A stretch of 64,000 nt of DNA from Nitrospira sp. (GTDB lineage Bacteria > Nitrospirota > Nitrospiria > Nitrospirales > Nitrospiraceae). Both the position numbers and the translations under genes were made by a program. This document shows, one piece after another, positions 27,251 to 34,380 of this stretch; the first letter of the stretch is position 1; every line of letters begins with the position of its first letter. The stretch covers positions 310,001 to 374,000 of the forward strand of contig JAFEBI010000004.1 of the NCBI GenBank assembly GCA_018242725.1, given 5' to 3'. The notes under the pieces were generated by a model. The model made no database searches, had not been told where the DNA came from, and saw only the letters and a program-made list of their open reading frames with translations.

Positions 27251-28327
27251 TTAATTATGAGCCGGGTAGGAGCCCAAGATCTTCATAAACAGACAGCGGC
27301 CCTTCACTTCTTCTACGGCTTTGTTGACCCGATCGTCACTGATATGACCTTCGACATCCACAAAGAAAATATATTCCCAGGCTTTGCGCTGAGAGGGACG
27401 CGACTCGATCTTTGTCATGCTAATGCCATAGGAGGCGAAGGGACGAAGCAGATCGTAGAGGGCTCCGACTTTATCCTTCACCGACAGCATCAACGACGTT
27501 TTATCTTTCCCCGTCTGTTCAGACGGCTTTTGAGACAGCACCAGGAAGCGGGTGAAGTTATTCAGGTTGTCTTCGATCCGGGCTTTGATCACTTTTAAGC
27601 CATAAAGTTGACCAGCCAACTCGGACGCGATGGCGGCGGAAGTCGGATCATCGACGCACATTTCGGCGGCGCGGGCCGTACTCGCCACCTCCACCGTAGG
27701 AACATGAGGGAGGTTGGTCTCAAGCCAGTTCCGACACTGGGCCAAGGCATGGGGATGTGATTGAATCTTCTTCACATCTTCCACAAGACCTGATTTCGAC
27801 AATAGGTGATGGGAGACTTCTTGAAGAACCTCGCCATAGATTCGCAAATTGGAATCGATAAACATGTCGAGGGTATGATTGACCACCCCTTCCGTCGTGT
27901 TCTCGATCGGCACCACCCCAAAATTAGCTCGACCTCGCTCAACTTCGCTGAAGACCTCTTTAATGCTCTGCACCGGCACATATTGGACGGATGATCCGAA
28001 TTTCTGCATGCAGGCCATATGGGTAAAGGTGGCCCTTGGTCCTAGATACGCAACCCGTTGGGGGGCCTCAAGCGACAGAGATGCCGACATGATTTCCCGA
28101 TAGACGGACCGAATGGCCTCGCTTGGGAAAGGACCGGTATTGAGCTTGGTAAGCCGTTGAATGATTTCAGCTTCCCGGCCAGCGGTATGGAGGTTGGCAC
28201 CCGCGTCCTTCTCTTTTTTCAACCGCCCGATTTCGAGAACGCTTTTTGAGCGTTCATTCAGAAGCCGAATGATTTCGTCATCGATCCTATCGATTTCCTT
28301 ACGGTATTCTGGCATGTCCTTGGGCAT
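27251..28327 (-). CDS. pheA: bifunctional chorismate mutase / prephenate dehydratase (P-protein)
   Basis: Makes phenylpyruvate from chorismate in two steps. 358 residues from ATG 28327. The chorismate mutase helix bundle covers about 1-90 (YRKEIDRIDDEIIRLLNERS). Prephenate dehydratase covers about 90-270 (VAYLGPRATFTH, the TTEGVVNHTLD loop, SHPHALAQCR). A C-terminal ACT domain (LSVKDKVGALYDLL, KIESRPSQRKAWEYIFFVD) gives phenylalanine feedback. The open frame extends 42 codons further upstream without a usable ribosome site. It is the first gene of the pheA-hisC-aroF-tyrA-aroA run. Confidence 0.93.
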   Translation of the reverse strand: MPKDMPEYRKEIDRIDDEIIRLLNERSKSVLEIGRLKKEKDAGANLHTAGREAEIIQRLTKLNTGPFPSEAIRSVYREIMSASLSLEAPQRVAYLGPRATFTHMACMQKFGSSVQYVPVQSIKEVFSEVERGRANFGVVPIENTTEGVVNHTLDMFIDSNLRIYGEVLQEVSHHLLSKSGLVEDVKKIQSHPHALAQCRNWLETNLPHVPTVEVASTARAAEMCVDDPTSAAIASELAGQLYGLKVIKARIEDNLNNFTRFLVLSQKPSEQTGKDKTSLMLSVKDKVGALYDLLRPFASYGISMTKIESRPSQRKAWEYIFFVDVEGHISDDRVNKAVEEVKGRCLFMKILGSYPAHN

Positions 28328-28491
28328 ACGGCGTCTCGTTTCAAACACCCGTTCACAGGAGGGCTTCCTCATCCCTTTATAGGGACAGGGATCGTTGAGA
28401 CAAGTGGGGAATTCTACAGGATCGGTGGAAACTATTGCAAGAACAGCTGGCACCTGCGAAAAGTACCCGAGAGTGTGGAACGTGCCCGAGC

Positions 28492-29496
28492 TTACATCAG
28501 CAAATGAAATGGTCTCTTGAAATGGTCGTACGCTGACTTCGTCACCTGACGGCCACGCCCTGTACGGTCCAAGAAACCTGCCTGAATGAGATAGGGTTCG
28601 TACACATCCTCGATCGTGCCCTTATCCTCTTGAACAGCAGCCGCTAAGGACTCCACCCCAACCGGCCCGCCATTGAACTTCTCGATAATGGTGAGGAGAA
28701 TTTTTCGGTCCATGTCGTCGAACCCGGCCTCGTCAATCCCGAGCCACACCAACCCCTCTTGCGCAACCTCTTTGGTAATGCGGCCATCGGCCTTAATTTG
28801 GGCGTAGTCCCTGATGCGTTTGATAAGCCGATTGACGATTCGTGGCGTGCCTCGCGCCCGACGCGAAATTTCCGCTGCACCAGCGCGATCAATCCCCACC
28901 CCCAAGACACCGGCTGATCTCACAACAATGGCCTCCAACTCGGATGGCTCGTAGAACTCCAGCCGGTAGACCAATCCAAAGCGATCACGGAGAGGGGAGG
29001 TGAGGGAACCAGCCCTCGTCGTGGCTCCCACCAAGGTAAACGGCGGAAGATCGAGTTTCACGGTCCTGGTAGCTGGACCTTGTCCGACAACCAGGTCCAG
29101 CTGGAAATCCTCCATCGCCGGATAGAGCGCCTCCTCCACGGATGCAGGGAGTCGATGAATTTCATCGATGAACAACACATCATGTTCTTGAAGATTGGTC
29201 AGTACTGCCGCAAGATCGCCGGCATGAGCGAGCACCAACCCTGAGGTTGAGCGCAGCGCCGCTCCCATTTCCCGCGCAATGATATGTGCAATGGTCGTCT
29301 TGCCGAGTCCAGGCGGGCCGTAAAAAATGGCATGGTCGAGCGATTCTCCTCGCTGCCGAGCCGCTTCGATGCAAATCCGAAGCGACTCCTTCATCTTCTC
29401 CTGGCCGACATACTCGTCGAGCGTCTGGGGACGCAGGACATGTTCCAGACCTCGCTCCTCGTCCGTTGCGCGATTGGTAACCAGCCGTTCGGTCAT
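28492..29496 (-). CDS. ruvB: Holliday junction branch-migration ATPase RuvB
   Basis: 334 residues from ATG 29496. Seen: [14 protein letters not shown], Walker [14 protein letters not shown], Walker [10 protein letters not shown], sensor 1 [21 protein letters not shown], the arginine finger region, sensor 2 [15 protein letters not shown], and the C-terminal winged helix ending GRQVT. It drives branch migration as hexamers loaded by RuvA. It begins 16 bases after a secreted Cys-rich protein that separates it from ruvA. Confidence 0.95.
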   Translation of the reverse strand: MTERLVTNRATDEERGLEHVLRPQTLDEYVGQEKMKESLRICIEAARQRGESLDHAIFYGPPGLGKTTIAHIIAREMGAALRSTSGLVLAHAGDLAAVLTNLQEHDVLFIDEIHRLPASVEEALYPAMEDFQLDLVVGQGPATRTVKLDLPPFTLVGATTRAGSLTSPLRDRFGLVYRLEFYEPSELEAIVVRSAGVLGVGIDRAGAAEISRRARGTPRIVNRLIKRIRDYAQIKADGRITKEVAQEGLVWLGIDEAGFDDMDRKILLTIIEKFNGGPVGVESLAAAVQEDKGTIEDVYEPYLIQAGFLDRTGRGRQVTKSAYDHFKRPFHLLM

Positions 29497-29512
29497 AACC
29501 TGACACTCACAT

Positions 29513-29989
29513 CTATTTGGTCTGATACTTCGGAGGTGGTGGTAAAGCCCCATGTCCAGGCTGTGCGGCGCTCCCACAATCAGGAGGACAGGATTTATAC
29601 CCTTGGGTGGAATCGGGGAAGTGGCTCTCCATTCTCTTCAACTGGCATTGTGTAAGCCGCCCGCCACCATCGTTCCCGCAGCGCGCAGGGAGAGAGGAAC
29701 TGCCGACCTCCGCATACCCATCGGGGCAGACCCCGCAGACCCCCAGCATGTTCGCTCCAAGCGGCACACACTGCACGAGCACTCCATCACTGTCCTTGCA
29801 AATCTCTTGAGATTCCGTCACGCCGGTCGTCGCATAGCCGTCCGGACATTTCCCGCAGGTCATTCGGATGCTTTTGGGTTCCGAGGATTCCTCCGCAAGG
29901 CTCTCAGAGAGCAAGAGGGGAGTAAACGACGTCCCCATCATCGCACAGCACAGGATGAGCCTGGCAGTCCTCCTAGAAGACGGCATCAT
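29513..29989 (-). CDS. exported Cys-rich protein between ruvA and ruvB
   Basis: 158 residues with a signal peptide (basic [17 protein letters not shown], cleavage near SLAEES). The mature part has two tandem Cys-rich units of about 45 residues. Each begins CG(K/V)CPDGYA and ends with paired cysteines ([27 protein letters not shown]). A third segment, SCPPDCGSA, is followed by a Pro-rich tail. Ten mature cysteines suggest disulfides outside the cytoplasm. The stop is 16 bases before ruvB and the start 3 bases after ruvA, so it is locked into the ruv operon. No function is recognised. Confidence 0.75.
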   Translation of the reverse strand: MMPSSRRTARLILCCAMMGTSFTPLLLSESLAEESSEPKSIRMTCGKCPDGYATTGVTESQEICKDSDGVLVQCVPLGANMLGVCGVCPDGYAEVGSSSLPARCGNDGGGRLTQCQLKRMESHFPDSTQGYKSCPPDCGSAAQPGHGALPPPPKYQTK

Positions 29990-29991
29990 GG

Positions 29992-30600
29992 TTACCCCCT
30001 TGCTAATTCCTTGAGCCCTTCTCGAATCAGCTCCTTCAGCGCCGGAGAGCCTGAGACCTCTTTCGTCACCCGCATTAGGGCTGCTTTGGCATCTTGAGCG
30101 CGGTAGCCCAAGTGTACCAGAGCGGACAGCGCATCCTCGAAGAGATCATCGAATTCTGCAGGCTCTGCTGCGGAAGAACGGGGGTGGATACCTTGGATCT
30201 TACCGACCTTGTCCTTGAGCTCAAGCGCGAGACGCCCGGCCGACTTCTTGCCGATTCCCGGAACGGTCTCCAGCTTCTCGGTATCCGCAATCTGGATCGC
30301 ATGAACCAAATCTGTAACCGATAAACTCGACAGCACGCTGAGCGCCAATTTAGGGCCGATTCCGGAGACGCTGGTCAACAGCAAAAAGGCCTCCTTCTCG
30401 CTCTGCGAGAGAAAGCCGAACAGCTGGATCGCATCCTCCCGAAGATGCGTATGAATATGCAGCGCCGTACTGTCGTCGAGGTTTGGAAGCGAGTAATAGG
30501 TACTGAGGGGGATATGAACTTCGTACCCGACCCCCTGCACATCAAGCGTCAGATGGGTGGGCGCTTTGACTGCTAACCGCCCCGTGAGAAAGGCGATCAT
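29992..30600 (-). CDS. ruvA: Holliday junction DNA helicase subunit RuvA
   Basis: 202 residues. Seen: the N-terminal OB-fold (MIAFLTGRLAVKAP, GVGYEVHIPL), tandem helix-hairpin-helix motifs (SVSGIGPKLALSVLS and VPGIGKKSAGRLALELKDK), and the C-terminal domain III (ALSALVHLGYRAQDAKAAL) that binds RuvB. It holds the four-way junction as tetramers. No ruvC lies between this gene and yebC, where many bacteria keep it. Confidence 0.95.
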   Translation of the reverse strand: MIAFLTGRLAVKAPTHLTLDVQGVGYEVHIPLSTYYSLPNLDDSTALHIHTHLREDAIQLFGFLSQSEKEAFLLLTSVSGIGPKLALSVLSSLSVTDLVHAIQIADTEKLETVPGIGKKSAGRLALELKDKVGKIQGIHPRSSAAEPAEFDDLFEDALSALVHLGYRAQDAKAALMRVTKEVSGSPALKELIREGLKELARG

Positions 30601-30648
30601 CTCGTCTCGTTATCCGAAGACAAGTGCCATATGAGAGTCACTGGAGCA

Positions 30649-31407
30649 TCAGCCCGCCGCAGTCGCGGCCACTTTCTCCATGACGTCATCCGGAATATCG
30701 AAGTTCGCGTGAACCTTTTGTACATCATCGTGCTCGTCCAGAATTTCCATCAATTTCAGCATTTGTTCGGCCGACTTCTCTTCGAGTCTGATGGTATTCT
30801 GAGGGACGTACGTGACTTCCGCCAGTGTGGTCTCAATCTTTGCGTCAGCCAACGCCTTTTTGACGGCTTCAAATTCGTGTGGCCCGGTAATGATCTCGAT
30901 CGATTTCTCGCCGGTCTTCACGTCTTCCGCTCCGGCATCAAGGGCCAAGGAGAGCAAGGTATCCTCGTCGACCTTTCCTGGTTCGATCGTCAGGAGACCC
31001 TTCTTGTGAAACTGCCACGCGACGGCACCAGCCTCAGCCATGTTGCCATGATTCTTGGTCAACAGACTCCGGATCTCCGCCACGGTTCGATTCCGATTAT
31101 CACTCGTAATATCCAAGAGAAGCGCGGTTCCTCCGGGCCCATAGCCTTCCAACGAAAACTCTTCGTAGGTCACGCCGGGCAGCTCTCCGGTGCCGCGCTG
31201 AATCGCCTTCTTCAAGGTATCGCCCGGCATGTTGGCTTCCTTCGCCTTGGCAATGGCCAGACGAAGTCGTGGGTTCCCGTCCGGATCCCCGCCCGAACGG
31301 GCGGCGATCGTCACCTCACGAATAATTCTGGTAAAGATCTTCCCACGCTTGGCGTCCTGAGCCCCTTTGTGGCGCTTGATCGTCGCCCAATGACTATGTC
31401 CACCCAT
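30649..31407 (-). CDS. YebC/PmpR family (TACO1-like) regulatory protein
   Basis: 252 residues with the full signature start GGHSHWATIKRHKGAQDAKRG, then GGDPDGNPRLRLAIAKAKE, YGPGGTALLLDITSDNRNRT, and an acidic C-terminal domain with LDEHDDVQKVHANFDIPD. Family members act as DNA-binding regulators or as translation factors for problem sequences (family knowledge). Gene order yebC-(ruvC)-ruvA-ruvB is conserved, and here ruvC is missing. Confidence 0.93.
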   Translation of the reverse strand: MGGHSHWATIKRHKGAQDAKRGKIFTRIIREVTIAARSGGDPDGNPRLRLAIAKAKEANMPGDTLKKAIQRGTGELPGVTYEEFSLEGYGPGGTALLLDITSDNRNRTVAEIRSLLTKNHGNMAEAGAVAWQFHKKGLLTIEPGKVDEDTLLSLALDAGAEDVKTGEKSIEIITGPHEFEAVKKALADAKIETTLAEVTYVPQNTIRLEEKSAEQMLKLMEILDEHDDVQKVHANFDIPDDVMEKVAATAAG

Positions 31408-31622
31408 GTGTGTCCTCCTCTATCCAGCCCTACTCTCAGCCGGTTAGAGATGCGTGATAGAGCACGAATGACCTGTGAACGGTTAGAGGTAGCACAGGCC
31501 TCAGAAAGGTGTCAAATCTCACCGGTCTCCGAAGCCATCCGGTTGGGGGCTCTTCAGAATACATCCGCAGTAAGAGGATCGGCAGAAGCGGGAACTACGA
31601 CATACGGCCGCACGACTTTAGG

Positions 31623-32378
31623 CTACTCAAAATACACAAGCAGTTGAAGACCCATGACGACCACGCAGGTCGCCCACGCCACTTCCCAGCGTTTCATTGT
31701 CTTTTCCGAGGTACTGGATACCCATGCCATCATGGCACTCGAGACGGCTGCACCAATACCGAGAGTGCCGAGAAGGGTATGGTGCAACTCGATGATGTGA
31801 TTCGTCGGATGATTCCCGTGCGAGTGAACAAAGAGCAGCAGGGCGCCTAGAAACCCGAGGATAAGCAAAGGAACCGCCCACCCAGGATGCCAGGCCCAAC
31901 TGATTCGACGCAGCGCCTCAGTTATTGCAGCGGCACTCGAAAAGAATCCGTAGAATTTATGCTGAAGAATTTCAGGATCCTGGCCGGAGAAGGTCTGTGC
32001 GAACGTGAGTGACCCGATCGGCCAGGCCGCATGATCACTCCAAATTAAGAGATACACCCCGAGGACTCCGAGCGCGCCCGGCAACACCAAGCGAGTCCAG
32101 CCCGGTACCGGATACTGCAACGCATGCCCCAACTCCGCCAGGCCAAACAGCAGAACGAATAATCCAGCGAACCGATGGTTGAACTCAGAATAGGCGACCC
32201 CTTGGATCGACCCTTCCCACGTATCCCCATCCTGTTCACGATGCGACCCATGGTTCTGGTGGACTGGAGGAGAAATTACAGAGTGTTCCCAAGATGATTG
32301 GGCAGAAATAGTGCCGCCCGAGGAGGAAAACGCAACCGTCAGCAGCAGTACAGACAGCAGAGGAGCCCGCCACTTCAT
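31623..32378 (-). CDS. histidine-rich multi-span membrane protein
   Basis: 251 residues from ATG 32378. An upstream ATG at 32426 would fall inside a terminator hairpin, so I reject it. A signal-like span is followed by about six membrane spans. Histidines cluster at predicted membrane edges: QNHGSH, EFNHRFAG, WSDHAAWP, LQHKFYG and HSHGNHPTNHIIELHH. This pattern suggests metal (copper or iron) or heme binding, as in CopD-like or cytochrome-like proteins, but no family motif decides it. It is the only gene on its transcript. Confidence 0.68.
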   Translation of the reverse strand: MKWRAPLLSVLLLTVAFSSSGGTISAQSSWEHSVISPPVHQNHGSHREQDGDTWEGSIQGVAYSEFNHRFAGLFVLLFGLAELGHALQYPVPGWTRLVLPGALGVLGVYLLIWSDHAAWPIGSLTFAQTFSGQDPEILQHKFYGFFSSAAAITEALRRISWAWHPGWAVPLLILGFLGALLLFVHSHGNHPTNHIIELHHTLLGTLGIGAAVSSAMMAWVSSTSEKTMKRWEVAWATCVVVMGLQLLVYFE

Positions 32379-32417
32379 GCCATCGCACCATTGACCGAAC
32401 GACCGTACAACAGAGGA

Positions 32418-32449
32418 AAGGCCCATCCAGACGGCCGGATGGGCCTTTC
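32418..32449 (-). terminator. rho-independent terminator of the 32475-33197 gene
   Basis: Arms 32418-32429 and 32438-32449 are perfect 12-bp complements (AAAGGCCCATCC/GGATGGGCCTTT) with an eight-base loop. Read on the minus strand the hairpin follows the zinc-ribbon/PCP_red gene stop by 25 bases and ends in TTT. The T-tract is short. Confidence 0.7.
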
Positions 32450-32474
32450 GCTTCCTGAGAGAACCAGATTGTTC

Positions 32475-33197
32475 TTACATGAACTTCATGAACTTATCTT
32501 TGGCTTCGTCCATCACCTGTGCCGTGATGGTGGATTCTCCACGTTCCTTGGCCATCCGCTCCACCTCTTTGCGGGCCATGGGACGAATGAAGTCAGGAAT
32601 ATTTTCCAACCGCTGCTCGGCTTCGCGTGACCAGGTCATACCCTCAGGGGAGTAATTCTTCGAGTCATCCATCACTTGTAGCGTGATCGACGTAAATCCC
32701 TGCTTGCGGGCATAGCCCTCCACACTCGCTTGCACCATCGGCTTCACAAAGGCTGGAAGCCGATCAAGCTTCTCTTTAGCATCGGGAGTCCATGTGAATT
32801 CAGAAGGCCCGCCATTGGCTGGCTTACCGGAGTTAGTCAGGCCCATTTCCGCCACCATCGCGGAGAATGGACAGCCACTCGCCTTCTCAGGAGCCTTCGC
32901 CGGCGAGGCCGCAGTTGCCGCCACGGCTGGTGCAGCAGGACTCGGCTTCGTCGAGGCAGCTGCTTGGCCATTTCCCGCTACCGCCCGTAACCCTTCCATA
33001 GAGGCTGCCGGCTCCGCCTTTGCCCCCAACTTCAGCCCCAGCGAATTCATCATGTTCGTTTCACCGGCATTCGTGACCATCGAAAACTTCGCATTACACG
33101 AAGGGCAGGCAAAGAAAACACCAAGCGAGCCTTCCTCCGGCTTCTCCACCTTTTCGAGACTCATATATGTTTCACAGTTCAAACAGACAAATTTCAT
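32475..33197 (-). CDS. zinc-ribbon protein with two PCP_red-type domains
   Basis: 240 residues, start supported by GAGGAG. The N-terminus is a zinc ribbon (CLNC near residue 5, CPSC near residue 31). A low-complexity Ala/Pro linker follows, with a single CPF motif near residue 109. Two copies of the PCP_red-type domain complete it: about 132-180 (FTWTPDAKEKLDRLPAFVKP, ending ITLQVMDDSK) and 187-238 (MTWSREAEQRLENIPDFIRP, ending ITAQVMDEAK). The same domain is repeated four times in the protein at 17484-18479. No catalytic nitrogenase-like part. Function unknown; the ribbon hints at regulation or a scaffold. Confidence 0.75.
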   Translation of the reverse strand: MKFVCLNCETYMSLEKVEKPEEGSLGVFFACPSCNAKFSMVTNAGETNMMNSLGLKLGAKAEPAASMEGLRAVAGNGQAAASTKPSPAAPAVAATAASPAKAPEKASGCPFSAMVAEMGLTNSGKPANGGPSEFTWTPDAKEKLDRLPAFVKPMVQASVEGYARKQGFTSITLQVMDDSKNYSPEGMTWSREAEQRLENIPDFIRPMARKEVERMAKERGESTITAQVMDEAKDKFMKFM

Positions 33198-33356
33198 ACA
33201 GACTCCTCACCACCCTCGTCAGGTGGTTGTGACAGCGTTTCAAGCCTATGACATAACAAAACCTACGCTATCACAAGGATTTTGAGGGAGTCAAACCGGT
33301 CAACTGGTGAGAATGTACGAGTTGCGCCGACGTGATCTTACAGATTGTGCATCGTC

Positions 33357-33386
33357 TTGATGCCGTGATCACCCCTGCGGTATGGT
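33357..33386 (+). promoter_or_regulatory. possible promoter of the TIR-TPR operon
   Basis: TTGATG at 33357-33362 and TATGGT at 33381-33386 are 18 bases apart. Both hexamers are four-of-six matches to the sigma-70 consensus. The ATG at 33418 follows 31 bases later, with AGGA eight bases before it. Confidence 0.35.
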
Positions 33387-33417
33387 ACCGACACGTTGCT
33401 CTACGTAGGATGCCCTT

Positions 33418-34380
33418 ATGCCCAGCGCCTTCCTCAGTTACTCTCGCGAAGATCTCGCCCTCATTGAACAGCTCGAAGCGCGCCTCAAGGCTTCATCTCC
33501 TAACATTTCCATCTGGCGCGACCAGGAAAAGATCTACGGTGGGCAGAAATGGCCGAAGGTCTTGGGGGAGGCCATCGCCCATCAGGACGTGTTTCTCCTC
33601 GCCTGGTCAAAAAACTCAGTGGCCTCGCACTTCGTCGAGTTCGAATGGTGTACGGCCCTCGCGCTCAAGAAGACGATCGTACCCTGTCTCTTAGATAGCA
33701 CCGCACTACCACCGTCACTGACGGCAACGAACGCAGTCGCCATCAATGATGACCCCTCGAAGCTCGTCACAGCCCTCACTGGAGCTCACCCCGTCGCAGA
33801 TGTCGTCCGGCGGGCTGAAATCCGTAACAAACTGGACCAGATCACGGATACCGAACCAAGAGAGGTTTTGAAAGCCGCGAAGACGCTGTTCGACCAACGA
33901 GGCTGGACGGTACAGGGAAATGTCATACAGGGGGAGTGCGTCACCGTCCATATGGGCGAAGGAGCCGCACCAGCCGCGAAAGGCCTCGCTGAGAAATGGC
34001 AGACCTGGGTTGGCACCCTCGTCGGAATACTCACAGCAGTGACTCTGATGTCTGAGCTGCCAGCAAAGATAAAACCTGTACCCCCTCCGCCATCCGGCCC
34101 TACAACACCTAAGATAGAATCAAACAAGCCAAAGCTCCAAACACTGGTCGGCGCGATACGGACTGCCGGCGACGATCCACTTGACGAGGTGCAGGTCTCG
34201 CTTCCACGGTTCAACCTCACGACCACCACCGACAAATTCGGCCAATTTCGTTTCCGGGTGATGACATCTGAACAAGAGACTGTCGCCCTTCTGGCTCAGA
34301 AACCAGGCTACCAGCCCTATGAAGCCGATGTAACTCTAGGAAACCCAGCGCTGGGATTCACCATGAGAAAGAAGCCATGA
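33418..34380 (+). CDS. membrane-anchored TIR-domain protein with an extracytoplasmic beta-sandwich
   Basis: 320 residues. The N-terminal TIR domain (TIR_2 type), about 3-120, shows FLSYSREDLALIEQLEARL, DQEKIYGGQKW, FLLAWSKNSVASHFV, the probable catalytic Glu76 in EFEW, and IVPCLLD. TIR domains with this Glu are often NAD+ glycohydrolases (family knowledge). A short segment with GNVIQGECVTVHMGEG follows at about 167-183. One membrane span lies at about 194-213 (TWVGTLVGILTAVTLM), then a Pro-rich linker. A CarboxypepD_reg-like domain at about 242-317 (LVGAIRTAGDDPLDEVQV, LTTTTDKFGQFRF) should lie outside the cytoplasm. Its stop overlaps the start of the giant repeat protein by four bases, so they are made together. 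Confidence 0.85.
   Translation: MPSAFLSYSREDLALIEQLEARLKASSPNISIWRDQEKIYGGQKWPKVLGEAIAHQDVFLLAWSKNSVASHFVEFEWCTALALKKTIVPCLLDSTALPPSLTATNAVAINDDPSKLVTALTGAHPVADVVRRAEIRNKLDQITDTEPREVLKAAKTLFDQRGWTVQGNVIQGECVTVHMGEGAAPAAKGLAEKWQTWVGTLVGILTAVTLMSELPAKIKPVPPPPSGPTTPKIESNKPKLQTLVGAIRTAGDDPLDEVQVSLPRFNLTTTTDKFGQFRFRVMTSEQETVALLAQKPGYQPYEADVTLGNPALGFTMRKKP

Noticed and set aside
32379-32426. Longer N-terminus for the His-rich membrane protein
   Set aside because: The additional start lies inside the perfect terminator hairpin of the upstream gene.
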